The notes beneath the pieces were generated by a model. It worked only from the letters and a program-made list of their open reading frames with translations, was not told the origin of the DNA and searched no databases. A stretch of DNA of 64,000 nt, from contig UQGJ01000003.1 in NCBI GenBank assembly GCA_900540545.1, positions 62,001 to 126,000 of the forward strand. Reading direction: 5' to 3'. Each line of letters begins with the position of its first letter. Within the stretch, counting starts at the first letter, position 1. The DNA is from an uncultured Eubacteriales bacterium (GTDB lineage: Bacteria > Bacillota > Clostridia > Oscillospirales > Oscillospiraceae). Below, piece by piece: positions 48,641 through 57,674 of this stretch. A program made the translations under genes and the position numbers.

Positions 48641-51600
48641 ATGACACAACCTCTTGAGCAGGCGCTGTTCCGGCTGACCTATGCCGATGACAAGGATTTC
48701 GGCCTGGAAGCGTATGCGGACGCAATGGTGTTGGACACCAGCACCGCGCCCCCCACCATCTGCGCCCTGCGCCTGGGTGGTGAGCCGGAACAGGTACAGG
48801 CCATGGCGGTCATCATCCAAGGCGGCGGCACGATCATGGCCGATTTGGGTGCTGGACCGCAAAAACTCTCCTGCATGACGCGGTGCTACCGCCGTCAGCT
48901 CATCCGAGATGGACCCTATGCCCAAGCGCTCCTCGCCGCCACGGAGGAGGTTTCAAAGCAGCCGAAGAAAAAGGACAGCGACCAAGGCGACCAGAAAAAA
49001 ACAGGCAAGGGCGAGGACAACCAGGAAGCAGATCCGCGTGACCAAAAGCTGAAGGGGCTGCCCGCCTACCAGGTGGAGGAGTCGGACGACGTGGCACCGC
49101 CACGCAAGCTCTACTTCTATACCCACGTTGGAGACACCGACGCCCTGTTTTCCGCCATAGACGCCAAGACCGCGGTGCCGCTCACCCCCGAGTTCAAGGA
49201 CTATGTACTCGCCGAGCTGGAGGACCGGGGCATCCTGCGCCAACTGAAAACCTATACCAAGGGCACTGATATCGACGCCTGGGTCCTCGAATGCGAGAAG
49301 GACGATGCCAACCTTATTAAGGTGGTGGAAGATGGGCTGCGCGGTGGCGACCTTGCCATCCCGGGCGCAGACTACACCGAGGAGGCTGTGGCGGACGTCA
49401 ACACCGTTACGGACTACCTCAACGCCTTCGGGACCAGTATTGCCGAGCGGATTCGGGAGCAGTTCGTCCCGCTGTACGACCCGGCGACCGAGCCGCTGTG
49501 CCCGGAGTTGCTGGAGGTCAGCAACTACATTAAGGCCCACGCTGGCTACCACCTCTACGACGCCCAGATGGCGGTGGCAGAGGCCGTGGTCCGGCGGCAC
49601 CGGCACAGCAAATGCGCCATTGTAGTGGCAGAATGTGGCATTGGAAAAACGAAGATCGGCGCCGCCGCCCTCTACGCATCCCTCGCGCAGAGCTTCAAGC
49701 GCGGCGGGCCCCAAAAGACGCTCAACGTCGTGCTCTGCCCGGCCCACATCAAGAAGAAGTGGGTACGTGAGATCGAGGAATCCCTGCCCAACACCTTCGC
49801 AGTCATCGTCCACAATATGTCCGAGGTGGACGCCGCCGTTCGCCGGTATGAGTTGGGCGACCAGTCGTGCTACCTCATCTTGGGCAAGGAGACGGCGCGG
49901 GACGGCTATATGCGTGCGCCCGCCGTTATCGGCAGGCGGCCGAACGTCAAGAAGACCATCACGCTGGAGAGCGGCGAGGAGAGTTGGTACGAAAAAGGAC
50001 CCTACCAATTTTACTGCCCAGACTGTGGTGAGTTGGTCCATGTCCCCCAAAAGAAGGACGAGGGTGAGTGGCCGGTGGCTGACCAGTTCTTCTTCCTGAA
50101 GGAAACGGAAAAGAATCACAAATGCCCCTGTTGTGGCAGCCCATTTTGGACTGCACTCAACCCCGGCCGGCAGACGGAGTGGGTAAAGATAGGCAACTAC
50201 GGCTTCATCCACCGCTATGGCGCACGGGCCCATTTGATGGTCATGGATGCGGATTTGCCCCCAGCGGTCCTCCAAAGGATCCAGATGGTGGCCGACCACC
50301 CGGAGGACCCGTACCCGGCCATCGGCGCAAGGAGGGCCTACCCTCTGAGCAGCTACATCAAGCGCACCCTGCGCGGTAGACTCAACTGCGTGGTGGCGGA
50401 TGAGCTGCAAGACTACAACAACGACAGCGGGCAGGGCGACGCCATGGGTGAGCTCTTCGGTACCGCCAAATACTTCATCGGGCTGACAGGCACCCTCATC
50501 AACGGCTATTCCAGCGGGATGTTCCATCTCCTCTACCGGGTGGCGGCGCCCCAAATGGTGGAGGACGGGAAGCCCTACGACAGTCCCGGCCTGTTTAACT
50601 ATGAATACGGTGTCATCCAATACATCACCCGCACTGAGGAGGCGGAGTACGCAGCGAACCGGCGTTCCAATGTGACGAGCACCATCACCAAGCAGGTGCC
50701 AGGAGTCTCACCTCTGGTCTTTACCCGATTTCTCATGGAGACCACCGCCTTCCTGACCCTCAAGGATCTGGGAAAAGCGCTCCCGGAATACGAGGAGATT
50801 CCTGTGCCCATGCCCCTGGAGGACAAAATCCAGGAGGCGTACCGGCGCCTGGAAAAGGTATTCCGGGACGTTCTGCTGAAGGATCGGCGGATCGCCCGGA
50901 GGGTCCAATCCGCGTTTATAAATCTTTTGTTGTCCTATCCGGACCAGTCCTACGACCAGCGCACCATCTACCATCCCGTCGAGAAGACGCCGCTGGCGGA
51001 GCCGCCGCAGTTGGGCACGATAGACGACCTGCGGCCCAAGGACGCCTTCATTCTATATAAGGTAGCGGAGAAAATTGCCAAAGGTGAGCGGGTAGTCATC
51101 TACACGAGCTGGGTCCGGTTGGATACGCAGAAAAAACTGGCCGGCCTCCTGCGCGACCAGGGAGTCTCGGTCCAGATACTGACGGCCTCGGTTCCGACCG
51201 AGAAACGGGAAGATTGGCTCGCCAAAAAGGAGGCCGAAGGCGTCCAGGTGCTCATAACGAACCCCACGCTGGTCTCCACAGGGCTGGACCTTCTGGCGTT
51301 CACGACATTTATCTATTATGACATGGGTAACAAGCTCTTCGACCTGCGACAGTCCTCCCGCCGCGGGCTCCGGCTCAATCAAAAAGCCCCACGCATCGAG
51401 GTCTACCTCCTCTACTATGCGGAGACACAGCAGCAGAACCTGATCAAGCTCATGGCCTCCAAGCTGGCCACGGCCAATATGATCGAGGGCGGCTACTCCG
51501 AAGAAGGACTTGCCGCTATGTGCGAGACCGAGGACACCACCACCATTCTGGCCCGTGAGCTGATGATGGGTATCCGCAGCAGCGTGGAGGACATCGGCGC

Positions 51601-51889
51601 TGCATTCAAAAAAATGGCGCTCCTGCACCCGGAGGAGGAGAAGGCAGGAGCGGAGCCGAAAGAAACCGTGGAGGCGACAGTGACAGCCATCGAGGATGTG
51701 CCAGAACCGTCGGTATCGCATGTACTGCCGGAGCAGCCGGTCCAAGTGGAGCAGATTGCGTCCGCCGCCGGAAGGGTCTACACGGCGGAGGAGGTCGCCG
51801 CTGTACTACTGTCCAACAGGCAGAAAAATCAGCGGAAGAAAATTTATACCGTGGACGGGCAGTTGTCGATGTTTGAGGCTGCCTCTTAA
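48641..51889 (+). CDS. SF2 (SNF2/DEAD-like) helicase, 1082 aa
   Basis: ATG 48641 follows AAAGGAG. Walker A AECGIGKTKIG (K336) and the DExx box VADELQDY (D587-E588) define an SF2 ATPase; motif III is LTGTLINGYSSGM. A zinc-ribbon-like insert with CPDCGEL and CPCCGSP (about residues 458-500) sits between motifs I and II. The C-terminal RecA lobe shows VVIYTSWVRLDTQKKLAGLL and TGLDLLAF, then a final QSSRRGLR arginine motif. An N-terminal extension of about 300 residues contains a charged linker. The protein likely remodels DNA or protein-DNA complexes during element replication or transfer. First gene after leader copy 1. Confidence 0.85.
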   Translation: MTQPLEQALFRLTYADDKDFGLEAYADAMVLDTSTAPPTICALRLGGEPEQVQAMAVIIQGGGTIMADLGAGPQKLSCMTRCYRRQLIRDGPYAQALLAATEEVSKQPKKKDSDQGDQKKTGKGEDNQEADPRDQKLKGLPAYQVEESDDVAPPRKLYFYTHVGDTDALFSAIDAKTAVPLTPEFKDYVLAELEDRGILRQLKTYTKGTDIDAWVLECEKDDANLIKVVEDGLRGGDLAIPGADYTEEAVADVNTVTDYLNAFGTSIAERIREQFVPLYDPATEPLCPELLEVSNYIKAHAGYHLYDAQMAVAEAVVRRHRHSKCAIVVAECGIGKTKIGAAALYASLAQSFKRGGPQKTLNVVLCPAHIKKKWVREIEESLPNTFAVIVHNMSEVDAAVRRYELGDQSCYLILGKETARDGYMRAPAVIGRRPNVKKTITLESGEESWYEKGPYQFYCPDCGELVHVPQKKDEGEWPVADQFFFLKETEKNHKCPCCGSPFWTALNPGRQTEWVKIGNYGFIHRYGARAHLMVMDADLPPAVLQRIQMVADHPEDPYPAIGARRAYPLSSYIKRTLRGRLNCVVADELQDYNNDSGQGDAMGELFGTAKYFIGLTGTLINGYSSGMFHLLYRVAAPQMVEDGKPYDSPGLFNYEYGVIQYITRTEEAEYAANRRSNVTSTITKQVPGVSPLVFTRFLMETTAFLTLKDLGKALPEYEEIPVPMPLEDKIQEAYRRLEKVFRDVLLKDRRIARRVQSAFINLLLSYPDQSYDQRTIYHPVEKTPLAEPPQLGTIDDLRPKDAFILYKVAEKIAKGERVVIYTSWVRLDTQKKLAGLLRDQGVSVQILTASVPTEKREDWLAKKEAEGVQVLITNPTLVSTGLDLLAFTTFIYYDMGNKLFDLRQSSRRGLRLNQKAPRIEVYLLYYAETQQQNLIKLMASKLATANMIEGGYSEEGLAAMCETEDTTTILARELMMGIRSSVEDIGAAFKKMALLHPEEEKAGAEPKETVEATVTAIEDVPEPSVSHVLPEQPVQVEQIASAAGRVYTAEEVAAVLLSNRQKNQRKKIYTVDGQLSMFEAAS

Positions 51890-51912
51890 AAATAGAAAAG
51901 GAGGATATTACC

Positions 51913-53097
51913 ATGATCTTAAACGTGGACCGGAAGGAATTCCGGCCCTGCATGAACGCACTGGCCCGGGTCGCCCCTAAGACCAGCACCATCGAAGCCC
52001 TGTGCGGCGTGCGCCTGGAGGCGGATAGGGGCAGGCAGACCCTGACCCTCACCGCCACCGACTTGACGCTTGGGCTTCAGTACGAACTCGCCGCCGAGGT
52101 GGAGGAGACTGGCTGTGCGGTCATCGACGCCGCCCTGCTCAGTGACGCCCTGCGCCTGGCGACCAAGGACTCCATCCGCATCGAGACGAAGAAGACCCAG
52201 TTCTACGTGGACACGGGCTGTAAATACCACCTGAGCTGCCTCCCCACGGAGGAGTTTCCCGTGCCCGAGTTCATGACCCCCGACGGGTCCATTACTCTGG
52301 AGAAGATCCCCGACCTGGCCGCGCGGGTATGCCATATCGCGGCCCCCAAGGTCCGGGACGACAACTGCCATGCCGTCAAGCTCACCTTTTCCGAAGCAGG
52401 GGTGTCGGCCGTCTCCTGTGATGGCGGCACCCGGACGATCCAGGTCATGTGGCCCGGTGAGAACACCGGCACGCTCGATTTGCTGATCCCGGCCAAGGCG
52501 CTGGCCCTTTTGTCGTCCCTAGTGGGCGCGGAGGCGGTGCTCTATGTCGGCGCCACCGAGCAGTGCGCCATGTTCTATGACGGGATGATGACCTTTTCCG
52601 TCCGCCTGCTGAAGGGAAAGTATCTGGACACGGACCTGGTCTTTGACGCCGTACAGCCTGTGTACTTTGCCGAAGTGGACAACGCCGCGCTCTGCCAGAG
52701 CCTGGAGCTGGCCTCAGCACCTTATGATGCCGACCGATTCCAGCTGAAGCTGGAGGCGGACCACCTGGAGGTAGGCTGCTCGTCGGCGCAGGCCCAGTGC
52801 GTCAATAGTGTGCCGATCATGAAGGGCAACGGGCCCGCCGCGGTTCCCTTCTATTATGGGAAGACGCTGCCCTCGTCCATCAAGCCTTTGGGTGATACTC
52901 TGGTGCTGTTCTTTTCCGGTAATGGGCAGCTTATCGTAGGCGACGGGCATACGAAGTTGTTCCAAAATTCCATGCGTGCACCCAGCCTGTTACAGGTGGA
53001 GAAGAAACCGACGGCCAAGAAGGAGGCCACCGCCAAGAAGGAGCCGGCGAAGAAAAGGACCAAAAAAGCCAAAACGCCCAAAAAGGAGGCTGCGTGA
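51913..53097 (+). CDS. dnaN: DNA polymerase sliding clamp (DnaN-like) with lysine-rich tail
   Basis: A 394-aa protein beginning MILNVDRKEFRPCMNALARV, with three-domain beta-clamp features: TLTLTATDLTLGLQY in domain 1, LSCLPTEEFPVPEFMTPDGS between domains 1 and 2, and a central domain with VSAVSCDGGTRTIQV. Bacterial clamps are about 370 aa; here the extra C-terminal 33 residues are a KKEPAKKRTKKAKTPKKEAA-type basic tail not found in host DnaN. A mobile element with its own clamp may favour its own replication or capture host polymerase. GGAGG lies before the ATG; the next gene overlaps by 1 bp. Confidence 0.88.
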   Translation: MILNVDRKEFRPCMNALARVAPKTSTIEALCGVRLEADRGRQTLTLTATDLTLGLQYELAAEVEETGCAVIDAALLSDALRLATKDSIRIETKKTQFYVDTGCKYHLSCLPTEEFPVPEFMTPDGSITLEKIPDLAARVCHIAAPKVRDDNCHAVKLTFSEAGVSAVSCDGGTRTIQVMWPGENTGTLDLLIPAKALALLSSLVGAEAVLYVGATEQCAMFYDGMMTFSVRLLKGKYLDTDLVFDAVQPVYFAEVDNAALCQSLELASAPYDADRFQLKLEADHLEVGCSSAQAQCVNSVPIMKGNGPAAVPFYYGKTLPSSIKPLGDTLVLFFSGNGQLIVGDGHTKLFQNSMRAPSLLQVEKKPTAKKEATAKKEPAKKRTKKAKTPKKEAA

Positions 53098-53339
53098 TGG
53101 GCCTGCTGGAACGCGCCTATACGGATGACGACGGGAATCTGTACTACGTCAGCTTTGGGACAGGCAAAAGCTCCTTTAAGTGCAAGGGTTTTTGCTTGAT
53201 GCGCAACCCCCAAAAAGGGCAGCGGCGGGAGTACGGCATCGCGGAACTCACCTACCGCTATGACTACGACCAGGCCCAGCGGGAGCTGGACGAATGGGCC
53301 AGAATGAAGGGACTGCGCCAGATCGAGCGCAGCGCCTAA
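53097..53339 (+). CDS. Hypothetical protein, 80 aa
   Basis: ATG 53097 shares its A with the clamp stop and has AAAGGAGG upstream (in the clamp tail). The 80-aa protein is charged and starts MGLLERAYTDDDGNLYYVSF after the first Met; the C-terminus is a helix (YDQAQRELDEWARMKGLRQI). No family recognised. Tight coupling to dnaN suggests a clamp-related or replication accessory role, which is inference only. Confidence 0.65.
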   Translation: MGLLERAYTDDDGNLYYVSFGTGKSSFKCKGFCLMRNPQKGQRREYGIAELTYRYDYDQAQRELDEWARMKGLRQIERSA

Positions 53340-53360
53340 AGGAAAGGAGAATTGGAAGCA

Positions 53361-53696
53361 TTGCGGGATTTGAGAACCGTTAAGGTTCTGGGAGACCTTG
53401 ACCCCGTGGAGAGGTTCATGAGATACGTCGGTACCAACACGGTTCACGTGACCACCGGCGGGGGTGACCTGTTGATGAAATTCATGGGCCATTACATCGA
53501 ATCGGGCTATGAATTTTTTGAAGAGGCTTGTAAGGTCGCGGCCTATCAGGACGGCAAGGAGACAGTGATATTCGACCAGAACAGCATCTGCACGGCCCCC
53601 TACCACAATGAGACGGTCACTACCGGCTCATTGGAAGCTGTCGCCGCCTTCGTTCGGGAGCGCACAAAAGTTCCCGTGCGGGTGCGCTTGGCGTAA
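53361..53696 (+). CDS. Hypothetical protein, about 111 aa
   Basis: TTG 53361 gives the better spacing (about 11 bp) after GGAAAGGAG; TTG 53352 is possible. The product carries DLDPVERFMRYVGTNTVHVT and GGGDLLMKFMGHYIESGYEF, an alpha/beta protein without signal peptide or membrane segment. Not recognised. Part of the closely packed operon 48641-59033. Confidence 0.6.
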   Translation: MRDLRTVKVLGDLDPVERFMRYVGTNTVHVTTGGGDLLMKFMGHYIESGYEFFEEACKVAAYQDGKETVIFDQNSICTAPYHNETVTTGSLEAVAAFVRERTKVPVRVRLA

Positions 53697-53716
53697 GCGC
53701 GGAAAGGAGCAGAGCA

Positions 53717-54112
53717 ATGGATATACCGGAGATTTGTGGATACTGTGGCGGACGGGTTAAGCTAACCACCGCGCGGGAGATCCACGAGGATAGCGACCGC
53801 TCCATATACCTGTGTACCAACTGCGGGGCCTACGTTGGCTGCCACCGGGACCGTAGAGGTGGACCGCCCCGGCCCATGGGCAAGCTTGCCAACTACGCCC
53901 TGCGGTCCAAGAGGATCGACACCCACAAGGCATTCGACCGCCTGTGGCAGGAGCGTGGCATGACGCGCACACAAGCCTACAAATGGTTGGCGAAAAAGCT
54001 CAACAGGCCCGAGCGGCTGACCCACATCGGACAGATGGACATGGCAGACTGCCAGAAGGTCATCGACATCTGCTGGAAGGCAGAGGAAGAAGATGAGGGG
54101 GTGGCCGCGTGA
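53717..54112 (+). CDS. DUF3268-type zinc-finger protein, 131 aa
   Basis: ATG 53717 follows GGAAAGGAG. The N-terminal half has two CxxC knuckles, CGYCGG and CTNCGAYVGCH, followed by PMGKLANYALRSKRIDTHKA and FDRLWQERG; this matches the DUF3268 zinc-finger family, common in mobile elements. The C-terminal half contains a helix (RTQAYKWLAKKL). Zinc binding is likely, nucleic-acid binding possible. It overlaps the next gene by 1 bp. A conserved RNA motif has been named after this family, which is of interest given the leader repeats nearby. Confidence 0.7.
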   Translation: MDIPEICGYCGGRVKLTTAREIHEDSDRSIYLCTNCGAYVGCHRDRRGGPPRPMGKLANYALRSKRIDTHKAFDRLWQERGMTRTQAYKWLAKKLNRPERLTHIGQMDMADCQKVIDICWKAEEEDEGVAA

Positions 54113-54762
54113 TGAACAGGGTCCAGGACCAATGGACGTTCCCGCCTGGGGCGGTGGAGTGCTGCTGCCCGGGTGAGTATGCCAACGACTTCTCCGTAGT
54201 GGGAAGCCACTATGCGAATAACTTTATTCCCGACGGGCGGTATTTGCTCTACGGCTCACTCTCAGAGGAGGAGTCTGGGCGGATCTACTACCTGACGGGA
54301 AAATGCCTCCGTTGCGGAGGCCAGATGCGCTCCGGCAGCAGTGTTGCTGCGAATATTACCGGAGATAGGCTTTTATCGTACATCTATCGGGAATATGAGC
54401 GTTTTACTCCCCATGCCCTCTATCAGCACGGGAGCTTCGCCACCTTCCTCCCCGAGCGTGGGGCCTGGTATCTGGAGCAGAAACAGCTTCGTGAGGACGT
54501 CAAGGAGGAGCAGTTCGTTGCCATGTTCCACGCGGAGGACCAGAACACGGTCCGGACGTGGTGGAGAGAGCGGCGAGTGCCCATCGACGTGCGCTGCTGT
54601 GGGAACTGCCGTCATTCCCACGGGGCGCTGCCCTTTGCCAGTCCCAACATGGAGAATGGCTGCGACGTTCCCGAGCTACGCGGCCCGCTCTACACCGCCG
54701 CAATGCGCCTGGAGGACTGGCAACTGGGGCACTGCTGCCGGTTCTGGGCCGAAAAGGAGTGA
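54112..54762 (+). CDS. Cys-rich hypothetical protein, 216 aa
   Basis: ATG 54112 overlaps the previous stop by 1 bp. The protein has several Cys pairs: CCCPGEY near the N-terminus, KCLRCGGQMRSG in the middle, and CCGNCRHSH with a later GHCCRFW, suggesting one or two structural zinc or metal sites. The region between holds ITGDRLLSYIYREYERFTPH. No known family. One of several small Cys-rich proteins in this operon. Confidence 0.65.
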   Translation: MNRVQDQWTFPPGAVECCCPGEYANDFSVVGSHYANNFIPDGRYLLYGSLSEEESGRIYYLTGKCLRCGGQMRSGSSVAANITGDRLLSYIYREYERFTPHALYQHGSFATFLPERGAWYLEQKQLREDVKEEQFVAMFHAEDQNTVRTWWRERRVPIDVRCCGNCRHSHGALPFASPNMENGCDVPELRGPLYTAAMRLEDWQLGHCCRFWAEKE

Positions 54763-54768
54763 ATGAAA

Positions 54769-55296
54769 ATGAAAAAGCAGATCCCCCGACCCCGCTGCCA
54801 GGGTCAGCCCTGCTACGTGGAGAATACCCAGGATGCCCCGATGCTGGTGGGGCAGTTGGAGCTGAAGAAGGGTGAGCGCGCCTGCCTTGGTAGGTGGCAC
54901 TCCTATAAATTCCTACGCCGGGAGCCACGGGGGACGGTGCCGAGCTGGTGCCCTCGCCTGCGGAATAGGCCCCGTTGGCGGCTTTATGACCTCACCGAGG
55001 AATACCGCCCGGTCTATGAGGCGCACTACAAAGGCGTCAAGGCCCTCGACCAGCCCATGGAGGGTTGGTACACCCTTATCAGGGAGGAATACATGGATCT
55101 GACCGCCCGGGACTTCTGGCGGGAAGTGACCGAAGAGCACATGAGCGTGAAACTATTGCTGGGCGTCCTGCTGGAGCCTGGACAGCTGCTGGTCATCGAC
55201 GACGGCGTGGAGCCCCGGGCCTTCTACCAGACGGCTACCAAGCTCATACAGGCTGCGTATCGGCCAGAGGCCCTGCCCCCGGAGGAGCCCGAGTGA
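54769..55296 (+). CDS. Hypothetical protein, 175 aa
   Basis: ATG 54769 is better spaced (9 bp) from AAGGAG than ATG 54763. The N-terminus is basic (MKKQIPRPRCQGQPCYVENT) and Arg/Trp-rich in the middle (RLRNRPRWRLYDLTEEYRPV); the C-terminus is acidic (PEALPPEEPE). No recognised domain. It overlaps the next gene by 4 bp (GTGA). Confidence 0.6.
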   Translation: MKKQIPRPRCQGQPCYVENTQDAPMLVGQLELKKGERACLGRWHSYKFLRREPRGTVPSWCPRLRNRPRWRLYDLTEEYRPVYEAHYKGVKALDQPMEGWYTLIREEYMDLTARDFWREVTEEHMSVKLLLGVLLEPGQLLVIDDGVEPRAFYQTATKLIQAAYRPEALPPEEPE

Positions 55297-55721
55297 AAAG
55301 CGGGTGCGAATGCAGGGCCATGGGCAGCGGCGACCCCAAGCAGATGGAGGCCCACTGCGAGCGTGACTTCATTCCACAAAAGTGGACCATCGGTCGAAAG
55401 CTGGAGGGCCAGCGTTATGTGCTGCTGGACGGTTACTGCGCTCACTGCGGGCGTGAGCTATCCCAGGGCTTCACCCTCCCAGCGGGCACGGACCGGGATG
55501 AGTTCTTCTCCCTAGTCTACGACGTGCTTATATCCTGGAGGCCGTTTCAAGTAAAGGGCATCCGGCCTCACGCCTACGGTACGCCCCCGGAGCGGCGCGC
55601 CCAGTGGTATCGAGAGCAGGACAGCATTACACCGGCTGCGCGGTCCGAGCGGTTCCTCTCCCTCTTCGAGGGGCAAGAACGGGACGCCGCGGATCGCTGG
55701 CTCAACAAGATAAGGGGTTAG
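55293..55721 (+). CDS. Hypothetical protein, 142 aa, GTG start
   Basis: GTG 55293 overlaps the previous stop and follows GGAGGAG; the open frame extends further upstream but only as a shadow of the preceding gene. The product starts VKSGCECRAMGSGDPKQMEA, contains a CAHCGREL knuckle, and shares sequence style with the protein at 54112 (cysteine pairs, then a Pro/Arg segment and a helical end). No function can be given. Possibly a paralogue of 54112. Confidence 0.6.
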   Translation: MKSGCECRAMGSGDPKQMEAHCERDFIPQKWTIGRKLEGQRYVLLDGYCAHCGRELSQGFTLPAGTDRDEFFSLVYDVLISWRPFQVKGIRPHAYGTPPERRAQWYREQDSITPAARSERFLSLFEGQERDAADRWLNKIRG

Positions 55722-55724
55722 AGC

Positions 55725-56030
55725 ATGATTTCCTTTTCTAACATCACCTTAAAGGCTGACACAGGGAGCCTGCGGACCTATCTCGTTCCCGGTGCGCCGG
55801 GTGAGGCTGAGATCGAGTTCAGCACCCGTTTTCGGGAGTTCCGGGAAGCTAACGCCGACGCCGTAAAAATCGAAGTTATGGTCCGTCCCTACTGCTGCGG
55901 CGAGGGGGAGCTCTCGCGGGCAGACGCGGACCACCTGGCGATCATCAGGGCGGTGGAAGATTTCCCCGACAAGCCCTTTGTCCATCGCCTTATGGAAAGG
56001 CATTACGAGCTGCCGGGCCTGGCGGCCTGA
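55725..56030 (+). CDS. Hypothetical protein, 101 aa
   Basis: ATG 55725 follows AAGGGGTTAGAGC, a weak site, 3 bp after the previous stop, so it probably depends on translational coupling. The protein is mainly beta (ISFSNITLKADTGSLRTYLV), with a CCGEGELS loop and a helical end. No family recognised. A short G/C-rich inverted repeat (CCCCACC / GGTGGGG, about 56050-56075) follows. Confidence 0.55.
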   Translation: MISFSNITLKADTGSLRTYLVPGAPGEAEIEFSTRFREFREANADAVKIEVMVRPYCCGEGELSRADADHLAIIRAVEDFPDKPFVHRLMERHYELPGLAA

Positions 56031-56113
56031 CAGCGATTTGGGCCGACGCCCCACCCCCGATTGCAGGTGGGTGGGGTCGTCTACCCCCAAAAGAAAAGGA
56101 GGGGCATAATTCT

Positions 56114-57478
56114 ATGCCGCTATATAAAAAGATGCGCGCCGTCATGGAAGATGTCAACCGTGAAGTAGCGGAGCGCGAAGATGTGACCGAGGCCATCGCC
56201 GTGGCCCTTCTGACCAGGACGAACCTCTTCATCTTAGGGAAGCCCGGCCAGGCCAAGAGCTACATCATCAACCGCTTTCGGACGCGTATCGAGGGCGCCC
56301 GGCAGTTCACGAAGCTCATGACCCAGGAAACCGACGAGGAGCAGGTATTTGGACGTCCCGACCTCTCCTCCCTCATTCCCGGTCAGGCGGACCCCGAGGC
56401 CCTAGCCCGCGACCCGGCTTATCAGGCGTGGTGTGCCCGACTGCGGGACCTGCGCGACCAGCTTATCCAGGATCCGGGCGACGACGACACCGCAGCCGAA
56501 CTGGAAAAGGCCCTGCATTTCGTGGAGCTGGCACGTAAGACGGTCAGCGAATTGCATGGGAACGAGCCCAGGCTCATCACCAAAGGCAAGGTGCCCGACG
56601 CGGAGATCGTCTTCCTGGATGAACTTTTTAAGGCTGGAGACGGTATCCTCGACGCCTTTCTGACGGCGTTCAACGAGCGTGTCTGCAACAACGAGGGCCA
56701 GACGATCCCCATCCCCACCATCTCCTTTTTCGCCGCCTCCAACGAGATTCCGGACTTCAGTGAAAAGAAGATCCTGGAGGCCCTCTACGACCGGCTGGAC
56801 CTGAAGCTGGTCACCGACTACATCGCGGATCCGGTGGCCCGCCTGGATGTCCTTCAGAAAAAGGAGGCCGGGACCGGGGAAAACATCACCGCCACCGTCA
56901 CGCTGGACGAGCTGTTGGAGATGCAGCGGGAGGTGACGCAGGTCGTCATCCCGTCCGAGCTCAACGAGATCATGGACAAGGTGCTCATGGACCTGCGCGG
57001 CAAAGACGTGTTCGTCACCGACCGCACCTATTTCGGTTACTACCGCATGGTGCGGGCGATGGCCTGGCTCCGGGGCGCTGCTGCCGCAGCGCCAGAGGAT
57101 ATGATGATCCTCCGGCACTGCCTTTGGAAGCTCCCGGAGGAGCGGTCCACGGTGACGGAGTCGCTGACCCGGCTTTGTGTCTCACCGGTGCTGGAGCGGA
57201 TCAAAGAAATCTATCAGCTCGGGCGGGACGCCCTGGATTCCTGTATGGACGTCTCCGCGGACACGCAGACCTCCCGCCGGATGCGGAAGTTCCAGGCTGA
57301 GATTGCCCGAGTCTACGATGAATACGTCAAGGTCGCCCAGGAGGCCCAGACCGATGACGAGGTTGCCCACGCCAATACCCTCAACTACAAGCTGGAGGAA
57401 ATGAGTAAGAAGGCCCACGAAGCCTGCGGCTTCTCGTGGGTCCCCATGAGTGAAATTTACAGCCTTCAGCGCACTTAA
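56114..57478 (+). CDS. MoxR/RavA-type AAA+ ATPase, 454 aa
   Basis: ATG 56114 follows AAAAGGAGG. Walker A GKPGQAKS is at residues 42-49; Walker B is IVFLDEL (about 173-179), followed by FKAGDGILDAFLTAFNERVC, sensor 1 SFFAASNEI and LYDRLDLKLV with the arginine-finger region. These are MoxR-branch AAA+ features and closest in style to RavA. MoxR ATPases work as chaperones with a VWA partner; such a partner is encoded at 59103. The target here is unknown, perhaps the replication or transfer machinery of the element. Confidence 0.85.
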   Translation: MPLYKKMRAVMEDVNREVAEREDVTEAIAVALLTRTNLFILGKPGQAKSYIINRFRTRIEGARQFTKLMTQETDEEQVFGRPDLSSLIPGQADPEALARDPAYQAWCARLRDLRDQLIQDPGDDDTAAELEKALHFVELARKTVSELHGNEPRLITKGKVPDAEIVFLDELFKAGDGILDAFLTAFNERVCNNEGQTIPIPTISFFAASNEIPDFSEKKILEALYDRLDLKLVTDYIADPVARLDVLQKKEAGTGENITATVTLDELLEMQREVTQVVIPSELNEIMDKVLMDLRGKDVFVTDRTYFGYYRMVRAMAWLRGAAAAAPEDMMILRHCLWKLPEERSTVTESLTRLCVSPVLERIKEIYQLGRDALDSCMDVSADTQTSRRMRKFQAEIARVYDEYVKVAQEAQTDDEVAHANTLNYKLEEMSKKAHEACGFSWVPMSEIYSLQRT

Positions 57479-57493
57479 ATAGGAGCGGTTCTT

Positions 57494-57655
57494 ATGATGC
57501 TATATATCATATGTGAAGATTGCGGCCAAGACGACCTCATTGACGGGTACGACTATTATAATGTGGGCTGCAAATGCAATGACTGCATAGCGAAGGAGTA
57601 CAAACGCCGGAAGGCGGAGCGTGAACGGCGTGATGAAGAAACGAAGGACAAATAA
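57494..57655 (+). CDS. Small zinc-ribbon-like protein, 53 aa
   Basis: ATG 57494 to TAA 57655, with AGGAG upstream. The peptide has CEDCG near the start and CKCNDC after a Tyr-rich turn, followed by a strongly charged helix (KEYKRRKAERERRDEE). Four or five Cys in two knuckles suggest a zinc ribbon that could bind nucleic acid or protein. It fills an otherwise empty slot in a packed operon, which supports it being real. Confidence 0.6.
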   Translation: MMLYIICEDCGQDDLIDGYDYYNVGCKCNDCIAKEYKRRKAERERRDEETKDK

Positions 57656-57674
57656 AGAATGGAGGATTTTTGAT

